NCBI GenBank assembly: GCA_964623085.1
Contig: CAZUTO010000021.1
Location: 1 to 35,429, forward strand
DNA: 35,429 bases
Direction: 5' to 3'
DNA from: CAZUTO01 sp964623085
Lineage (GTDB): Bacteria > Pseudomonadota > Gammaproteobacteria > Pseudomonadales > GM7GCV1
Made by a program: the position numbers and the translations under genes. The notes under the pieces were generated by a model. That model was not told the DNA's origin. It made no database searches and saw nothing but the letters and a program-made list of their open reading frames with translations. The stretch's first letter is position 1. Each line of letters opens with the position of its first letter. This document shows, in pieces, positions 16,838-25,665 of this stretch.

Positions 16838-17530
16838 CTAGTGACGCTCTCTCAAAACACCGTCTTCCAATTCAAGACATCGGCCGGATCGCGAGGCAAT
16901 CTGAGGGTCATGAGTAACGAGTACTGATGCAATACCGTAATCTTGGTTTAAGCGTTCAATAAGCTCCAACACACGAATCGCATTCCGGCTATCGAGGTTT
17001 CCCGTGGGCTCGTCCATTAACAGCACATCGGGGCGTCCAATTAGTGCCCGTGCGATGGCCACACGCTGTCTTTCACCACCTGACAGCTCAGCCGGCTTGT
17101 GAGTGCCTCGTTTATCCAAGCCCACATCAGAAAGTATTGCTTCGGCTCTCTGCAATGCCGTTTTCTTTTTTTCGCCACGTAACAGCAAAGGCATGGCTAA
17201 ATTTTCCAGTGCACTAAACTCCGGTAAAAGGTGGTGAAATTGAAACACGAAACCGAGGTGGCGATTACGAATAGCAGCTGCTCGATTCTCGGAAAGATGG
17301 GTAAGCTCATTCCCTACGAGCTCAATCATTCCTTCATCTGGACGATCCAGCGCACCAAGTAAATTAAGAAGTGTAGATTTGCCTGAGCCTGACGCCCCCA
17401 TGATTGAGACCATCTCACCTGGCGAGACATCCAAATTAAGCCCGTTGAGAATAGCTAGCCGCTCAGGGCCAATCTGATAGCTATGTTTAACGTTTGCACA
17501 TCGCAACACCGAATTTAATTGATCGCTCAT
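16838..17530 (-). CDS. lolD: Lipoprotein-releasing ABC transporter ATPase LolD
   Basis: This is the ATPase that powers lipoprotein release by LolCE. In the 230-residue protein, Walker A GASGSGKST is at 45-53, the ABC signature LSGGERQ at 149-155, Walker B VLLMDEP at 169-175, and the switch histidine is His207. The segment FVFQFHHLLPEFSALEN after the Q-loop is typical of LolD. Its ATG overlaps the lolC stop as ATGA. Confidence 0.96.
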   Translation of the reverse strand: MSDQLNSVLRCANVKHSYQIGPERLAILNGLNLDVSPGEMVSIMGASGSGKSTLLNLLGALDRPDEGMIELVGNELTHLSENRAAAIRNRHLGFVFQFHHLLPEFSALENLAMPLLLRGEKKKTALQRAEAILSDVGLDKRGTHKPAELSGGERQRVAIARALIGRPDVLLMDEPTGNLDSRNAIRVLELIERLNQDYGIASVLVTHDPQIASRSGRCLELEDGVLRERH

Positions 17531-18774
17531 TGTTTGTAATTTAACGCCTCGCGCGGAGAAATCTTAGCGGCCTGGAATGCCGGAATCACTGTTGCAACAA
17601 GCGTCAATATGCTCGCCCAAAACAATATCCATAGCACATCAGTCATACGCCATTCACTCGGCAAAAAACCAATGTAGTAGACAGACGGATCAAACAAATA
17701 AGCACCGAAGAACCACTCAAACCAGGCCACTATTTGCGGTAAAAAATAAGCAATGATGGTTCCAAAAAACGCACCCAGTGCAATACCTGTCATTCCGAGA
17801 ATTAATCCTTGAACGATAAAAACACCAACAACAGTTTTTGAACTGGCGCCCATGGTTCGCAAAACTGCCATATCAGAGCGCTTATCGGATACCATCATGA
17901 CAAGGCCGCTGACAATATTGAATGCAGCTACGAGTACGATAATCATTAATAGCGCACCCACTGTAATTTTTTCCATCTTCATAGCCTGAAATAGGCTCTG
18001 ATAATCACCCGCCCAAGTTTGAGCTGACCAGCCCTCGCCCCAGATCGCAGAAATTTTATCAGCTACCCGCTCTGCTTGATCAACATCTTCTAACTGTATA
18101 CGCCAACCAAGGCGATCTTCAGGCACGGCGATCACTTTCGATAAATCGCTCACGTGCGTGTATGCGTAATCAGCATCAAGTTGCGACCCTGAATCAAATA
18201 CTCCCACCACACGAAAGCGTTTCTGGCGCGGAAATAGGCCAGCCGGAGTAACGCTAAGTTTCGGCAACGTCAGTGTCACTTGGTCACCCAAACGCACCAT
18301 TAAATTGTTAGCTGCGTAACTTCCCAACAGGATACCAAACTCATCACTTTGCAAAGATGCTAGCCTGCCACCGATAAGCTGCTCCGAAAGCTCTGCCACC
18401 TCACCGTCGCTAGCCGGATCAATGCCGATCAATTTCATCGGATGCTGAACACCATTCGAGTTCAACATCACAAAGCTTTCCAACACTGGACTTTTTGCGA
18501 TCACTTCTGGCACTTCGGCATCCAAAAACTGCGCCAAGGTATTAGTATCCGCGGAGCTATCTGTGGGCATGAGGGTAAGATCCGGAGACACAGTCTGCAG
18601 TCGGCCGGCAAACTCGTTCCTAAACCCATTCATCACCGAGAGAACAACAATCAACGCCGCAACACCAATGGCCATTCCAATGAGTGAGAATAGCCCGACA
18701 ATGGAACCAAACCGATTACGGTTTCTCCCTTTGGAGTAGCGCCTGCCGATCATAAGGGGCACAAAATAAGACAT
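17527..18774 (-). CDS. lolC: Lipoprotein-releasing ABC transporter permease LolC
   Basis: First gene of lolCDE, 415 residues. The N-terminal MIGRRYSKGRNRNRFGS, then the TM segment running into VLSVMNGFRNEFAGRL, is the LolC/E signature. A large periplasmic domain and C-terminal TM segments ending AFQAAKISPREALNYK follow. It is paralogous to lolE in the same operon. The upstream region is divergent with the small exported-protein gene. Confidence 0.93.
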   Translation of the reverse strand: MSYFVPLMIGRRYSKGRNRNRFGSIVGLFSLIGMAIGVAALIVVLSVMNGFRNEFAGRLQTVSPDLTLMPTDSSADTNTLAQFLDAEVPEVIAKSPVLESFVMLNSNGVQHPMKLIGIDPASDGEVAELSEQLIGGRLASLQSDEFGILLGSYAANNLMVRLGDQVTLTLPKLSVTPAGLFPRQKRFRVVGVFDSGSQLDADYAYTHVSDLSKVIAVPEDRLGWRIQLEDVDQAERVADKISAIWGEGWSAQTWAGDYQSLFQAMKMEKITVGALLMIIVLVAAFNIVSGLVMMVSDKRSDMAVLRTMGASSKTVVGVFIVQGLILGMTGIALGAFFGTIIAYFLPQIVAWFEWFFGAYLFDPSVYYIGFLPSEWRMTDVLWILFWASILTLVATVIPAFQAAKISPREALNYKQ

Positions 18775-18810
18775 AACGGTTTATAAAAAAGTTCTCGGCG
18801 AAGTCTAGTA

Positions 18811-18839
18811 TTGGCTTCGTACTCTAGATAAAGTATGGT
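18811..18839 (+). promoter_or_regulatory. Weak promoter candidate in lolC/small-gene divergent region
   Basis: TTGGCT and TATGGT with a 17-base spacer each match consensus at four of six positions. A further TATATT (18857-18862) could serve as an alternative -10. This is a low-confidence call. Confidence 0.25.
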
Positions 18840-18890
18840 TTTTTAGAGATACCAACTATATTCAGCCAATTGAATTTAAAAGAGAATATG

Positions 18891-19190
18891 ATGAGTCGCT
18901 TAGGTTTTCCACTTTATATTTTATTATCAACCCTAGCTTTATCTTGTTCTCAAGGCATCTATGCGCAAGATATTGCTATACCCTTAGGTAACCAAGGCGA
19001 AGCGGCTGTTCAGACGCCATACCTCGGCTGGACCCAATCAGAAGTACAAGAAAATTTTGGCGCACCCTTAAGTCGAAAAGGCCCTATCGGTGATCCAGCG
19101 ATCACTATTTGGCAATATGCTCAATTCAGTGTTTATTTTGAGCAGGGTCGCGTCATTCATAGTGTGAAACACTACGCCACAGGCAATTAA
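18891..19190 (+). CDS. Small exported conserved protein, BamE/SmpA-like pattern
   Basis: A 99-residue protein with a hydrophobic N-terminal export signal ending near GIYA-QD. A cysteine inside that segment (LALSC) is a poor but not impossible lipobox. The mature part contains GWTQSEVQENFGAPLSRKG and WQYAQFSVYFEQGRVIHSV. The G-x3-V-x3-FG-x-P pattern resembles the small BamE/SmpA-type alpha-beta fold, and the SVYFE-x3-VIHSV segment recalls an uncharacterised family near lolCDE in related bacteria. Function is unknown. ATG 18891 was chosen because AGAGA lies at usable spacing; ATG 18888 is equally in frame. Confidence 0.75.
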   Translation: MSRLGFPLYILLSTLALSCSQGIYAQDIAIPLGNQGEAAVQTPYLGWTQSEVQENFGAPLSRKGPIGDPAITIWQYAQFSVYFEQGRVIHSVKHYATGN

Positions 19191-19222
19191 TTAAGTAATC
19201 TAAAAAACGTAACGCTTGAGTC

Positions 19223-19238
19223 TTCTAGCAAACTAGAA
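19223..19238. terminator. Possible weak intrinsic terminator
   Basis: TTCTAG-CAAA-CTAGAA forms a six-base-pair, A+T-rich stem followed by TCCTTTTT on the plus strand, 32 bases after the small exported-protein gene. The stem is weak. Confidence 0.4.
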
Positions 19239-19271
19239 AATCCTTTTTAGCCTTTTGGTCTGTTTCGCTGC

Positions 19272-19517
19272 CTATTTTGCCGCATCATAAAAGGGTGCAG
19301 TACGATTGCTTTTAAGTGCATCAGATTCTTTACCGTTTAGCTCTTCACACTTTGCTTCGTCATCACCACAAAGGTCGCAGACGTAGTCTTTTTGACCGAG
19401 TGCTGCGCCCACGCCACCACAGGAGCCAGAAATCGGCTTACGTCCCAACAACACACCAACAGCCATGATAGTCGTAATGACTAGGAGAACAAAAAAGGCC
19501 AAAAAGAAAGTCTGCAT
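19272..19517 (-). CDS. nqrM: Na+-NQR maturation protein NqrM
   Basis: NqrM is a small membrane protein needed to mature Na+-NQR, probably by delivering iron for the NqrD/NqrE cysteine site (family knowledge). The 81-residue product has one N-terminal TM helix (residues 3-24), then GRKPISGSCGG and a cysteine cluster CDLCGDDEAKC, giving four cysteines (33, 47, 50, 57). It is the last gene of the nqr cluster, but an intrinsic terminator separates it from nqrF, so expression probably depends on read-through. Confidence 0.93.
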   Translation of the reverse strand: MQTFFLAFFVLLVITTIMAVGVLLGRKPISGSCGGVGAALGQKDYVCDLCGDDEAKCEELNGKESDALKSNRTAPFYDAAK

Positions 19518-19542
19518 ATCTGAGATTCTACCGGATATAAAA

Positions 19543-19563
19543 AAGGGGCTGCAACAGCCCCTT
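19543..19563 (-). terminator. Intrinsic terminator/attenuator between nqrF and nqrM
   Basis: Nine-base stem AAGGGGCTG / CAGCCCCTT with a three-base loop; on the minus strand it is followed by TTTTATATCC. It lies 17 bases after the nqrF stop and 26 bases before the nqrM start, leaving almost no room for a separate nqrM promoter. Confidence 0.88.
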
Positions 19564-19579
19564 ACTATTCAAATCTTGG

Positions 19580-20812
19580 TTAACCACCAAAATCGTCCAA
19601 CATAATATTTTCTTTTTCAACACCGAGATTTAACAGCATATCAATCACCGCGGCATTCATCATGGGCGGTCCACACATGTAGTACTCACAATCTTCGGGG
19701 TTTGGATGCTCTTTCAGGTAATTCTCAAATAACACATTGTGAATAAATCCTGTATCCCCCTCCCAGTTATCTTCGGGCTGGGGATCTGAGAGCGCGAGAT
19801 GCCAATCAAAGTTATCGTTCTCAGCCGCAATCTTGTCGTATTCATCATTGTAAAAACACTCTCGCAAGCTACGCGCGCCATACCAGAAGCTAACTTTACG
19901 ACTGGTGCGAATACGTTTGAACTGATCATAAATATGAGAACGCATGGGCGCCATACCTGCACCACCACCAACAAACACAATTTCTGCGTCAGTGTCTTTG
20001 GCGAAAAACTCACCAAACGGGCCAAATACTTTAATTTTATCGCCGGGTTTTAGATCAAAGACGTAAGACGACATTAAGCCAGGTGCCAAACCCTCTGTTC
20101 TCGGAGGCGGTGTAGCAATACGAATATTGAATTTTACGATGCCTTTTTCTTCGGGATAATTCGCCATTGAGTACGCACGAATAATAGGCTCGTCACAGGT
20201 CGACTCGAGCTTAAAGAATCCAAATTGCTCCCAATCGCCGCGATATTCGTCTTCAATATCGAAATTAGAATACTTGACTGTGCCGGCTGGTCGCTCTAGC
20301 TGAACATAACCACCCGCACGGAAATCGACGTTCTCGCCTTCCGGCAACTTCAGCGTCAATTCTTTAATGAAAGTGGCAACATTAGGGTTGGACACAACCT
20401 CACACTCCCACTCTTTGACGCCAAACACTTCTTCATCAACTACCACTTTCATGTCTTGTTTTACCGGCGTCTGACATGAAAGACGCCAGCCTTCGGCAAT
20501 CTCGCGCGGGGTGAAGTGGCTCTCTTCCGTGGGGAGAATGCCACCGCCGCCTTCAGTCACAATACACTTACACTGAGCGCAGGTTCCGCCGCCACCGCAG
20601 GCGGAAGCAAGAAATAGATTTGCATCTGCGAGGGTGCCGAGAAGCTTGCCACCGGCAGGCACTGTAATGTCTTTTTCACCATTAACTGCAATGGTAATAT
20701 CACCTGCGCTAACGAGCTGCTTACGTGCCAATAAAATGACCACGACGAGCATTAAAACGATCAGTGCGAACATCACCACGCCCGCAATAATGGTTATCAT
20801 TGATAGATCCAT
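19580..20812 (-). CDS. nqrF: Na+-NQR subunit F (NADH-oxidising, 2Fe-2S and FAD)
   Basis: NqrF is the electron-input subunit: it oxidises NADH at FAD and passes electrons through a [2Fe-2S] centre. In 410 residues it has one N-terminal TM helix (about 5-29) and a ferredoxin domain with Cys72, Cys78, Cys81 and Cys113. These are each two residues later than Vibrio cholerae Cys70/76/79/111, as I recall. A ferredoxin-reductase domain follows, with FAD-binding RAYSMANYP, NADH-binding FVGGGAGMAPMRSH, and C-terminal YYMCGPPMM and LDDFGG. Confidence 0.98.
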   Translation of the reverse strand: MDLSMITIIAGVVMFALIVLMLVVVILLARKQLVSAGDITIAVNGEKDITVPAGGKLLGTLADANLFLASACGGGGTCAQCKCIVTEGGGGILPTEESHFTPREIAEGWRLSCQTPVKQDMKVVVDEEVFGVKEWECEVVSNPNVATFIKELTLKLPEGENVDFRAGGYVQLERPAGTVKYSNFDIEDEYRGDWEQFGFFKLESTCDEPIIRAYSMANYPEEKGIVKFNIRIATPPPRTEGLAPGLMSSYVFDLKPGDKIKVFGPFGEFFAKDTDAEIVFVGGGAGMAPMRSHIYDQFKRIRTSRKVSFWYGARSLRECFYNDEYDKIAAENDNFDWHLALSDPQPEDNWEGDTGFIHNVLFENYLKEHPNPEDCEYYMCGPPMMNAAVIDMLLNLGVEKENIMLDDFGG

Positions 20813-20833
20813 AATTCTAGATCACACCTCGCC

Positions 20834-21448
20834 TTATATATCGATGCCGCCGAAGGACATAAAGCCCAACGACATTAAGCCAACAGTGATAAATACAATC
20901 CCCAGACCCTCTAGGCCTTTAGGAATATCACTGTATTTGAGTTTTTCACGAATCCCGGCAAGCGCCGTAATGGCTAGCGCCCAGCCGACACCAGAGCCCA
21001 GTCCAAACACGGTACTTTCGGCAAGATTGTAATCACGTTCGACCATAAATAATGACGCACCTAGAATCGCGCAATTCACGGTAATCAGGGGCAAGAAAAC
21101 GCCAAGCGCGTTATATAGCGCAGGGACAAACTTATCCAGGAACATCTCCAAAATCTGAACAAGTGCTGCGATCACACCGATATAGCTCAGCAACCCGAGG
21201 AAACGCAGGTCAATCTCGCCAAAGCTTGCACTGATCCAAGTCAGCGCGCCTTCATTGAGCAAATACGTCAGTATTAGATTGTTCACAGGAACCGTAATGC
21301 CGAGCACGACAATCACGGCGATCCCCAAACCAATGGCAGCACTAATTTTTTTCGAGATTGCCAAAAACGTACACATACCAAGGAAGAAGGCGAGCGCCAT
21401 ATTTTCGATAAAGATGGCGCGAACAAACAATCCTAAATAATATTCCAT
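20834..21448 (-). CDS. nqrE: Na+-NQR subunit E
   Basis: A 204-residue inner-membrane subunit with about six TM helices, paralogous to NqrD. The conserved cysteines (GMCTF near the N-terminus and VNCAILGASLF) are those proposed to hold the Fe site between NqrD and NqrE. Its ATG overlaps the nqrD stop by one base (TAATG). Confidence 0.97.
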   Translation of the reverse strand: MEYYLGLFVRAIFIENMALAFFLGMCTFLAISKKISAAIGLGIAVIVVLGITVPVNNLILTYLLNEGALTWISASFGEIDLRFLGLLSYIGVIAALVQILEMFLDKFVPALYNALGVFLPLITVNCAILGASLFMVERDYNLAESTVFGLGSGVGWALAITALAGIREKLKYSDIPKGLEGLGIVFITVGLMSLGFMSFGGIDI

Positions 21449-22110
21449 TAGTGTGCACCTCCATGAGCAGCAGATGCCTTGGTGTTGGCACAGATCTTAA
21501 ACTCTGGCTCTTCAACCTGATCCGGTTTCCACTCGCGCAATGCCCAGATATACAGTCCAATCAAGAAGAACGCACTTGGAGGCAAAAGGAGCAAGCCATT
21601 TTTAACATACCATTCCGGCATAATTGGCACACCAAACAAAGAACCTGCGCCAAATAATTCACGTACCACCGCCACCGCAATAAGAATGACGCTGTAACCT
21701 AAACCATTGCCCACACCATCGAGCATACTCATCATAGGTGGGTTCTTCATCGCATAGGCTTCAGCTCGACCCATCACAATACAGTTGGTAATGATCAATC
21801 CGACAAAGACGGAAAGCTGCTTGCTTATATCATATGCCACCGCTTTAAGTACCTGATCTACACAGATAACCAACGAAGCAATAATCGTCATTTGAACAAT
21901 AATGCGGATACTGCTGGGAATATAGTTTCGGACGATAGACACAAACAGGTTAGAAAACGCACAGACCACCGTAAGCGCAATACACATCACCATAGTCACA
22001 CTCATACTCGAGGTGACCGCCAAGGCCGAACAGATACCCAATATCTGTAGGGCAATGGGGTTGTTATTAAAAATCGGGCTAGATAGCGTCTCTTTTACTT
22101 CTTTAGACAT
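21448..22110 (-). CDS. nqrD: Na+-NQR subunit D
   Basis: A 220-residue multi-TM membrane subunit of the sodium pump. LGICSALAVTSSM and FVGLIITNCIVMGRAEAYAM contain the cysteines thought to coordinate iron with NqrE. It is separated from nqrC by one base and overlaps nqrE by one base, so translational coupling is likely. Confidence 0.97.
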   Translation of the reverse strand: MSKEVKETLSSPIFNNNPIALQILGICSALAVTSSMSVTMVMCIALTVVCAFSNLFVSIVRNYIPSSIRIIVQMTIIASLVICVDQVLKAVAYDISKQLSVFVGLIITNCIVMGRAEAYAMKNPPMMSMLDGVGNGLGYSVILIAVAVVRELFGAGSLFGVPIMPEWYVKNGLLLLPPSAFFLIGLYIWALREWKPDQVEEPEFKICANTKASAAHGGAH

Positions 22111-22111
22111 A

Positions 22112-22900
22112 CTATGCTCCTCCCACGCGGAGTTTTGCTAAATACTGAGCGAAACCCTGCTCACCCAGCCAAAATTTAACCAGATTATCGACACCTTTGG
22201 TCGTCAGTGTGGCGCCAGCCAAACCGTCGACCTGATAACTTTCATCAGCTGAACCTGGCGCAACGGTGCCTTTAATGACGGACAAAGACACTTCATCGTC
22301 CTTATAGACCTGTTTGCCTGTCCAGCTGGATTTCCAGTCAGCATTATCGATTTCACCGCCCAAACCAGGGGTTTCGCCATGAGCAAAAAAACCAATACCA
22401 GCAACGGTGGTTAGATCTTCTTCAAGCGCTACAAAACCCTGCATCGTTGACCAAAGACCGTAACCGCGTATCGGCAAAATCACCTTATCCAAATTGCCGT
22501 TATCATCGTCAATCAGGTACACCACAGAGTAATTTTCACGTCTGCCAATCTTAGCAAGATCATCCGCGCCCAAATCAGCAAAGCTGGATGAAAAGTCACC
22601 CGTCGTTTTTGCAGCTTTCAGGTGATCATAGGTGATGGGGTCAACAGCATCGGTGTAGGTGCCGGTGCGTAAATCGACAACACGCGTTTGAACCGTTGCA
22701 AATTGCTCTTCTATAGAAAGATTGGGATCAAGCAAACCCGCCGCTGCTAAAATATTTTTCTGGCGATCACGCTCAATATTGGCTTCTTGCAATGGTTTCA
22801 GTGCTACCGCCGCCGAGGAGACAACAATCGCGCAAACAAGACAAACCAAGAACGCAACGATTAGCGTCCCCGACACAGAATCCTTATTAAATTTAGCCAC
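22112..22900 (-). CDS. nqrC: Na+-NQR subunit C (covalent FMN)
   Basis: NqrC carries a covalently bound FMN on a periplasmic domain anchored by one TM helix (about 10-34). The flavinylation motif GLAGATLTT places the acceptor at Thr231 of 262 residues (Thr225 in V. cholerae). AGGAGG lies seven bases before GTG 22898-22900, giving MAKFNKDSVSG; an in-frame TTG six bases earlier is too close to that site. The start overlaps the end of nqrB by eight bases. The ApbE flavin transferase needed for FMN attachment is not in this window. Confidence 0.96.
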   Translation of the reverse strand: MAKFNKDSVSGTLIVAFLVCLVCAIVVSSAAVALKPLQEANIERDRQKNILAAAGLLDPNLSIEEQFATVQTRVVDLRTGTYTDAVDPITYDHLKAAKTTGDFSSSFADLGADDLAKIGRRENYSVVYLIDDDNGNLDKVILPIRGYGLWSTMQGFVALEEDLTTVAGIGFFAHGETPGLGGEIDNADWKSSWTGKQVYKDDEVSLSVIKGTVAPGSADESYQVDGLAGATLTTKGVDNLVKFWLGEQGFAQYLAKLRVGGA

Positions 22901-24092
22901 GGGCAAGCCTCCTCTTTACATTGGCTTGGACCACAAAATGGTCAATCAATGGTGCAAATATATTGGCAAACAAAATGGCCAACATCATGCCTTCAGGGAA
23001 TGCCGGGTTCGCAACACGAATCACGACACACATAAAGCCGATTAAAATACCAAACCAAAAACGTCCAGCTTGAGTCATACTCGCTGACACTGGATCAGTC
23101 GCCATAAAGATCATACCAAAGGCAAACCCGCCCAGCACAAAATGCCAAGCCGCGTTCATTCCAAACATCGGGTTTGAATCGCTACCAATTAGGTTGAACA
23201 AAGTCGCGGTCGCAGCCATGCCTATAAAGGCTCCGGCGATGATTCGCCAAGACGCGATCCGCATCACCATTAGGGCAATACCACCGAGCAAGATACAGAA
23301 GGTCGATGTTTCACCAACAGACCCTTGCATAACGCCAAAGAAACCATCCCACCAAGTCATCTGGCTCTGAACTGCTGCCATACCTTCCTGCGCTGCCACA
23401 CTCAACATGGTTGCACCAGTAAACCCATCGACCGCAGTCCAAACTGCGTCACCACTCATTGACGCCGGGTAGGCGAAGTACAAGAACGCACGACCCGTTA
23501 GCGCGGGGTTGAGGAAGTTTTTACCGGTTCCACCAAAGACTTCTTTACCAATGACAATACCGAAACTAATACCTAAGGCCACCATCCACAGGGGCAAATT
23601 CGGCGGGCATGCCAACGCAAACAAAATAGAAGACACAAAGAAGCCTTCATTGATTTCGTGACCGCGAACCATGGCAAATAACACTTCCCAAAATCCGCCG
23701 ACGATAAAAGTCACCGCATAAATGGGAATAAAGTAGACCGCACCGTACCAAAAGTTATCCCACCAACTGCTGGGATCATGTCCCGCAAGCAGGCCAATAA
23801 AGATCTCATGCCAGTCGCCGCTTCCTTCGATGCCAGGCGTTGCTGCGATAAAGGTGTTTGCCTGAAACCCTAGGTTCCACATACCAAAAAACATCGCTGG
23901 GAAGGTGCAAGCCCAAACAGTAATCATGATACGTTTTAAGTCGATACCATCGCGTACATGAGCTGCAGCCGAGGTACGTGTGCTCGGCATATAGAAAATG
24001 GTGTCTACTGCTTCATAGAGCGCGTACCACTTTTCATGTTTCCCGCCTTTTTCAAAGTTGGGCGCCATATCATCCAGGATCTTGCGTAACAT
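22893..24092 (-). CDS. nqrB: Na+-NQR subunit B (covalent FMN, membrane core)
   Basis: The 399-residue main membrane subunit, forming most of the sodium pathway and holding riboflavin and covalent FMN. Residues VDGFTGATMLS include the FMN acceptor Thr228 (the T236 equivalent of V. cholerae). About ten TM segments follow the N-terminal cytosolic stretch (MAPNFEKGGKHEKWYALYEA). The ATG is preceded by AGGAGG at ideal spacing and follows the nqrA stop directly. Confidence 0.98.
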   Translation of the reverse strand: MLRKILDDMAPNFEKGGKHEKWYALYEAVDTIFYMPSTRTSAAAHVRDGIDLKRIMITVWACTFPAMFFGMWNLGFQANTFIAATPGIEGSGDWHEIFIGLLAGHDPSSWWDNFWYGAVYFIPIYAVTFIVGGFWEVLFAMVRGHEINEGFFVSSILFALACPPNLPLWMVALGISFGIVIGKEVFGGTGKNFLNPALTGRAFLYFAYPASMSGDAVWTAVDGFTGATMLSVAAQEGMAAVQSQMTWWDGFFGVMQGSVGETSTFCILLGGIALMVMRIASWRIIAGAFIGMAATATLFNLIGSDSNPMFGMNAAWHFVLGGFAFGMIFMATDPVSASMTQAGRFWFGILIGFMCVVIRVANPAFPEGMMLAILFANIFAPLIDHFVVQANVKRRLARG

Positions 24093-25436
24093 CTAACCCT
24101 CCTGCTCGATACGTGACAAGTTGTCGCGCAAAATTGGACCATACTCATATTTCCCGGGGCAAACGAACGTGCAAAGTGCTAGATCTTCTTCATCAAGTTC
24201 CAATGCCCCCAGCTCTTGCGCCGTTGCCGTATCACCCACAATAAGCGCTCGTAAAAGCTGCGTCGGAAGAATATCTAAAGGCATGATCTGCTCATAAGCA
24301 CCGATAGGCACCATCGCCCTCTCACTGCCATTGGTCGCCGTATTAAAATCCCACTCTTTCTTGCCCATTAATCGCGAAACATAGATAGGCAATGCGGAAA
24401 AACGATTCCGACCGGCCTGAACATAGTGCAAAACAGGGCGGTCTGTGTTTTCCGCCAAAACAGTCACCTGTGTGTCATAACGACCTAGATAAGCATAGGC
24501 ATTGTCTGCGGTTCTGCCGGATAAAATTGAACCACTAATGACCCTATTTTCACCCTCATTTAGATTGCCCGCCATAAGATCGGTCAAACTCGCGCCAGCA
24601 CGAGTGCGCGTTATCTTGGGGTTTTTGACCTGAGGCCCACCCAAAGAAACAACGCGATCTACAAAAAGTTTTCCCGTGGTAAATAATTTACCAATAGCAA
24701 TGACATCCTGATAACCAATCACCCAAACAACTCGCTGTATGCTTACTGGGTGCAGTTTACCTATATGCGTGCCAGGCAATCCGGCCGGATGCGGTCCAGA
24801 GAAGCTATGCTTCTCAATACGATCTCCGGTTACACTGAAATTCGCGTTTTCCCCAGAGCACACATGTACTTTGCCCTGCGTCAAACGCGCCATTACTTTC
24901 AAACCCGACTGGAAATCATCAGAGTGCTCTGCAATAACAAGGCTTGGATCAACAGCCAACGGATTGGTATCAACCGCTGTAACAAAGATGGCTTCCGGCT
25001 CTGTGTCGGGTGATGGCGTTTTACTAAACGGACGAGTGCGAAAAGCAGCCCATTGACCGGACTCCGTCAGCTGTTCAACTGCTTTGTTTCGATCAAGGTT
25101 ATCCAATTCGTTAGTGCTGTAGGATTCCCAGCTCAATTCCTGACCGGCGGGATCAATTTCAATCACCACAGATTCAAGCATACGGCGATCGCCACGATTA
25201 ACGGCCGTGACCGTTCCTGCGGCTGGTGCGGTGTAGAAAACACCGGGCGTTTTTTTATCTTCAAAGAGTTTTTGCCCAAGGGATACTGTATCCCCTTCCC
25301 GCACAAGCATGGTGGGTTTCATACCATGATAGTCGGGTCCGATAACAGCAACTGACTTGATAGTCGGGCCTGGTTCTATCTGCTGCTTAGGTGCGCCAGA
25401 TAGTGGGACATCTAGCCCCTTTTTAATAGTAAACAT
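24093..25436 (-). CDS. nqrA: Na+-NQR subunit A
   Basis: The 447-residue cytoplasmic subunit, associated with ubiquinone reduction, and the first gene of the nqr operon. The N-terminal KKGLDVPLSGAP, then GPDYHGMKPTMLVREGD, is diagnostic of NqrA. The C-terminal FVCPGKYEYGPILRDNL is shared with RnfC-like proteins, here without the RnfC iron-sulfur motifs. A promoter-like element lies about 170 bases upstream, leaving a long leader. Confidence 0.98.
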   Translation of the reverse strand: MFTIKKGLDVPLSGAPKQQIEPGPTIKSVAVIGPDYHGMKPTMLVREGDTVSLGQKLFEDKKTPGVFYTAPAAGTVTAVNRGDRRMLESVVIEIDPAGQELSWESYSTNELDNLDRNKAVEQLTESGQWAAFRTRPFSKTPSPDTEPEAIFVTAVDTNPLAVDPSLVIAEHSDDFQSGLKVMARLTQGKVHVCSGENANFSVTGDRIEKHSFSGPHPAGLPGTHIGKLHPVSIQRVVWVIGYQDVIAIGKLFTTGKLFVDRVVSLGGPQVKNPKITRTRAGASLTDLMAGNLNEGENRVISGSILSGRTADNAYAYLGRYDTQVTVLAENTDRPVLHYVQAGRNRFSALPIYVSRLMGKKEWDFNTATNGSERAMVPIGAYEQIMPLDILPTQLLRALIVGDTATAQELGALELDEEDLALCTFVCPGKYEYGPILRDNLSRIEQEG

Positions 25437-25606
25437 CGGCTTTAGCCTACAACCTTTTTAATATGGAAACGCTTGATTTCGGGTATGTCGACAAACTCAT
25501 AGGGCATCTTTAGCAAAGCTTATAGAAAGTCCACTGATATCTTGAAAAACCAGCGCCTGAATTTACCATTCAAGCACTAAAGATGATGCCTAGAAAACTG
25601 CGCCGC

Positions 25607-25635
25607 ATTATAGGGAGAGCGTGCCGGAATATCCA
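25607..25635 (-). promoter_or_regulatory. Candidate nqr operon promoter
   Basis: On the minus strand TGGATA (25630-25635) and a perfect TATAAT (25607-25612) are separated by 17 bases, just after the gap stop codon. Predicted start is near 25600, giving a leader of about 160 bases. An inverted repeat AGGGAGA/TCTCCCT (25612-25618 and 25641-25647) brackets this promoter; it has no T-run and is unlikely to be a gap terminator. The leader also holds CTTGAA/TTCAAG half-sites. Confidence 0.6.
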
Positions 25636-25665
25636 GCGCATCTCCCTACTCAATTCATGCAAGCA

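Noticed and set aside
22904..22906. TTG start for nqrC
   Set aside because: The AGGAGG site is only one or two bases from it, but seven from the GTG at 22898-22900.
25612..25647. Inverted repeat after gap as an intrinsic terminator
   Set aside because: The loop is over 20 bases long and no T-run follows on the minus strand.
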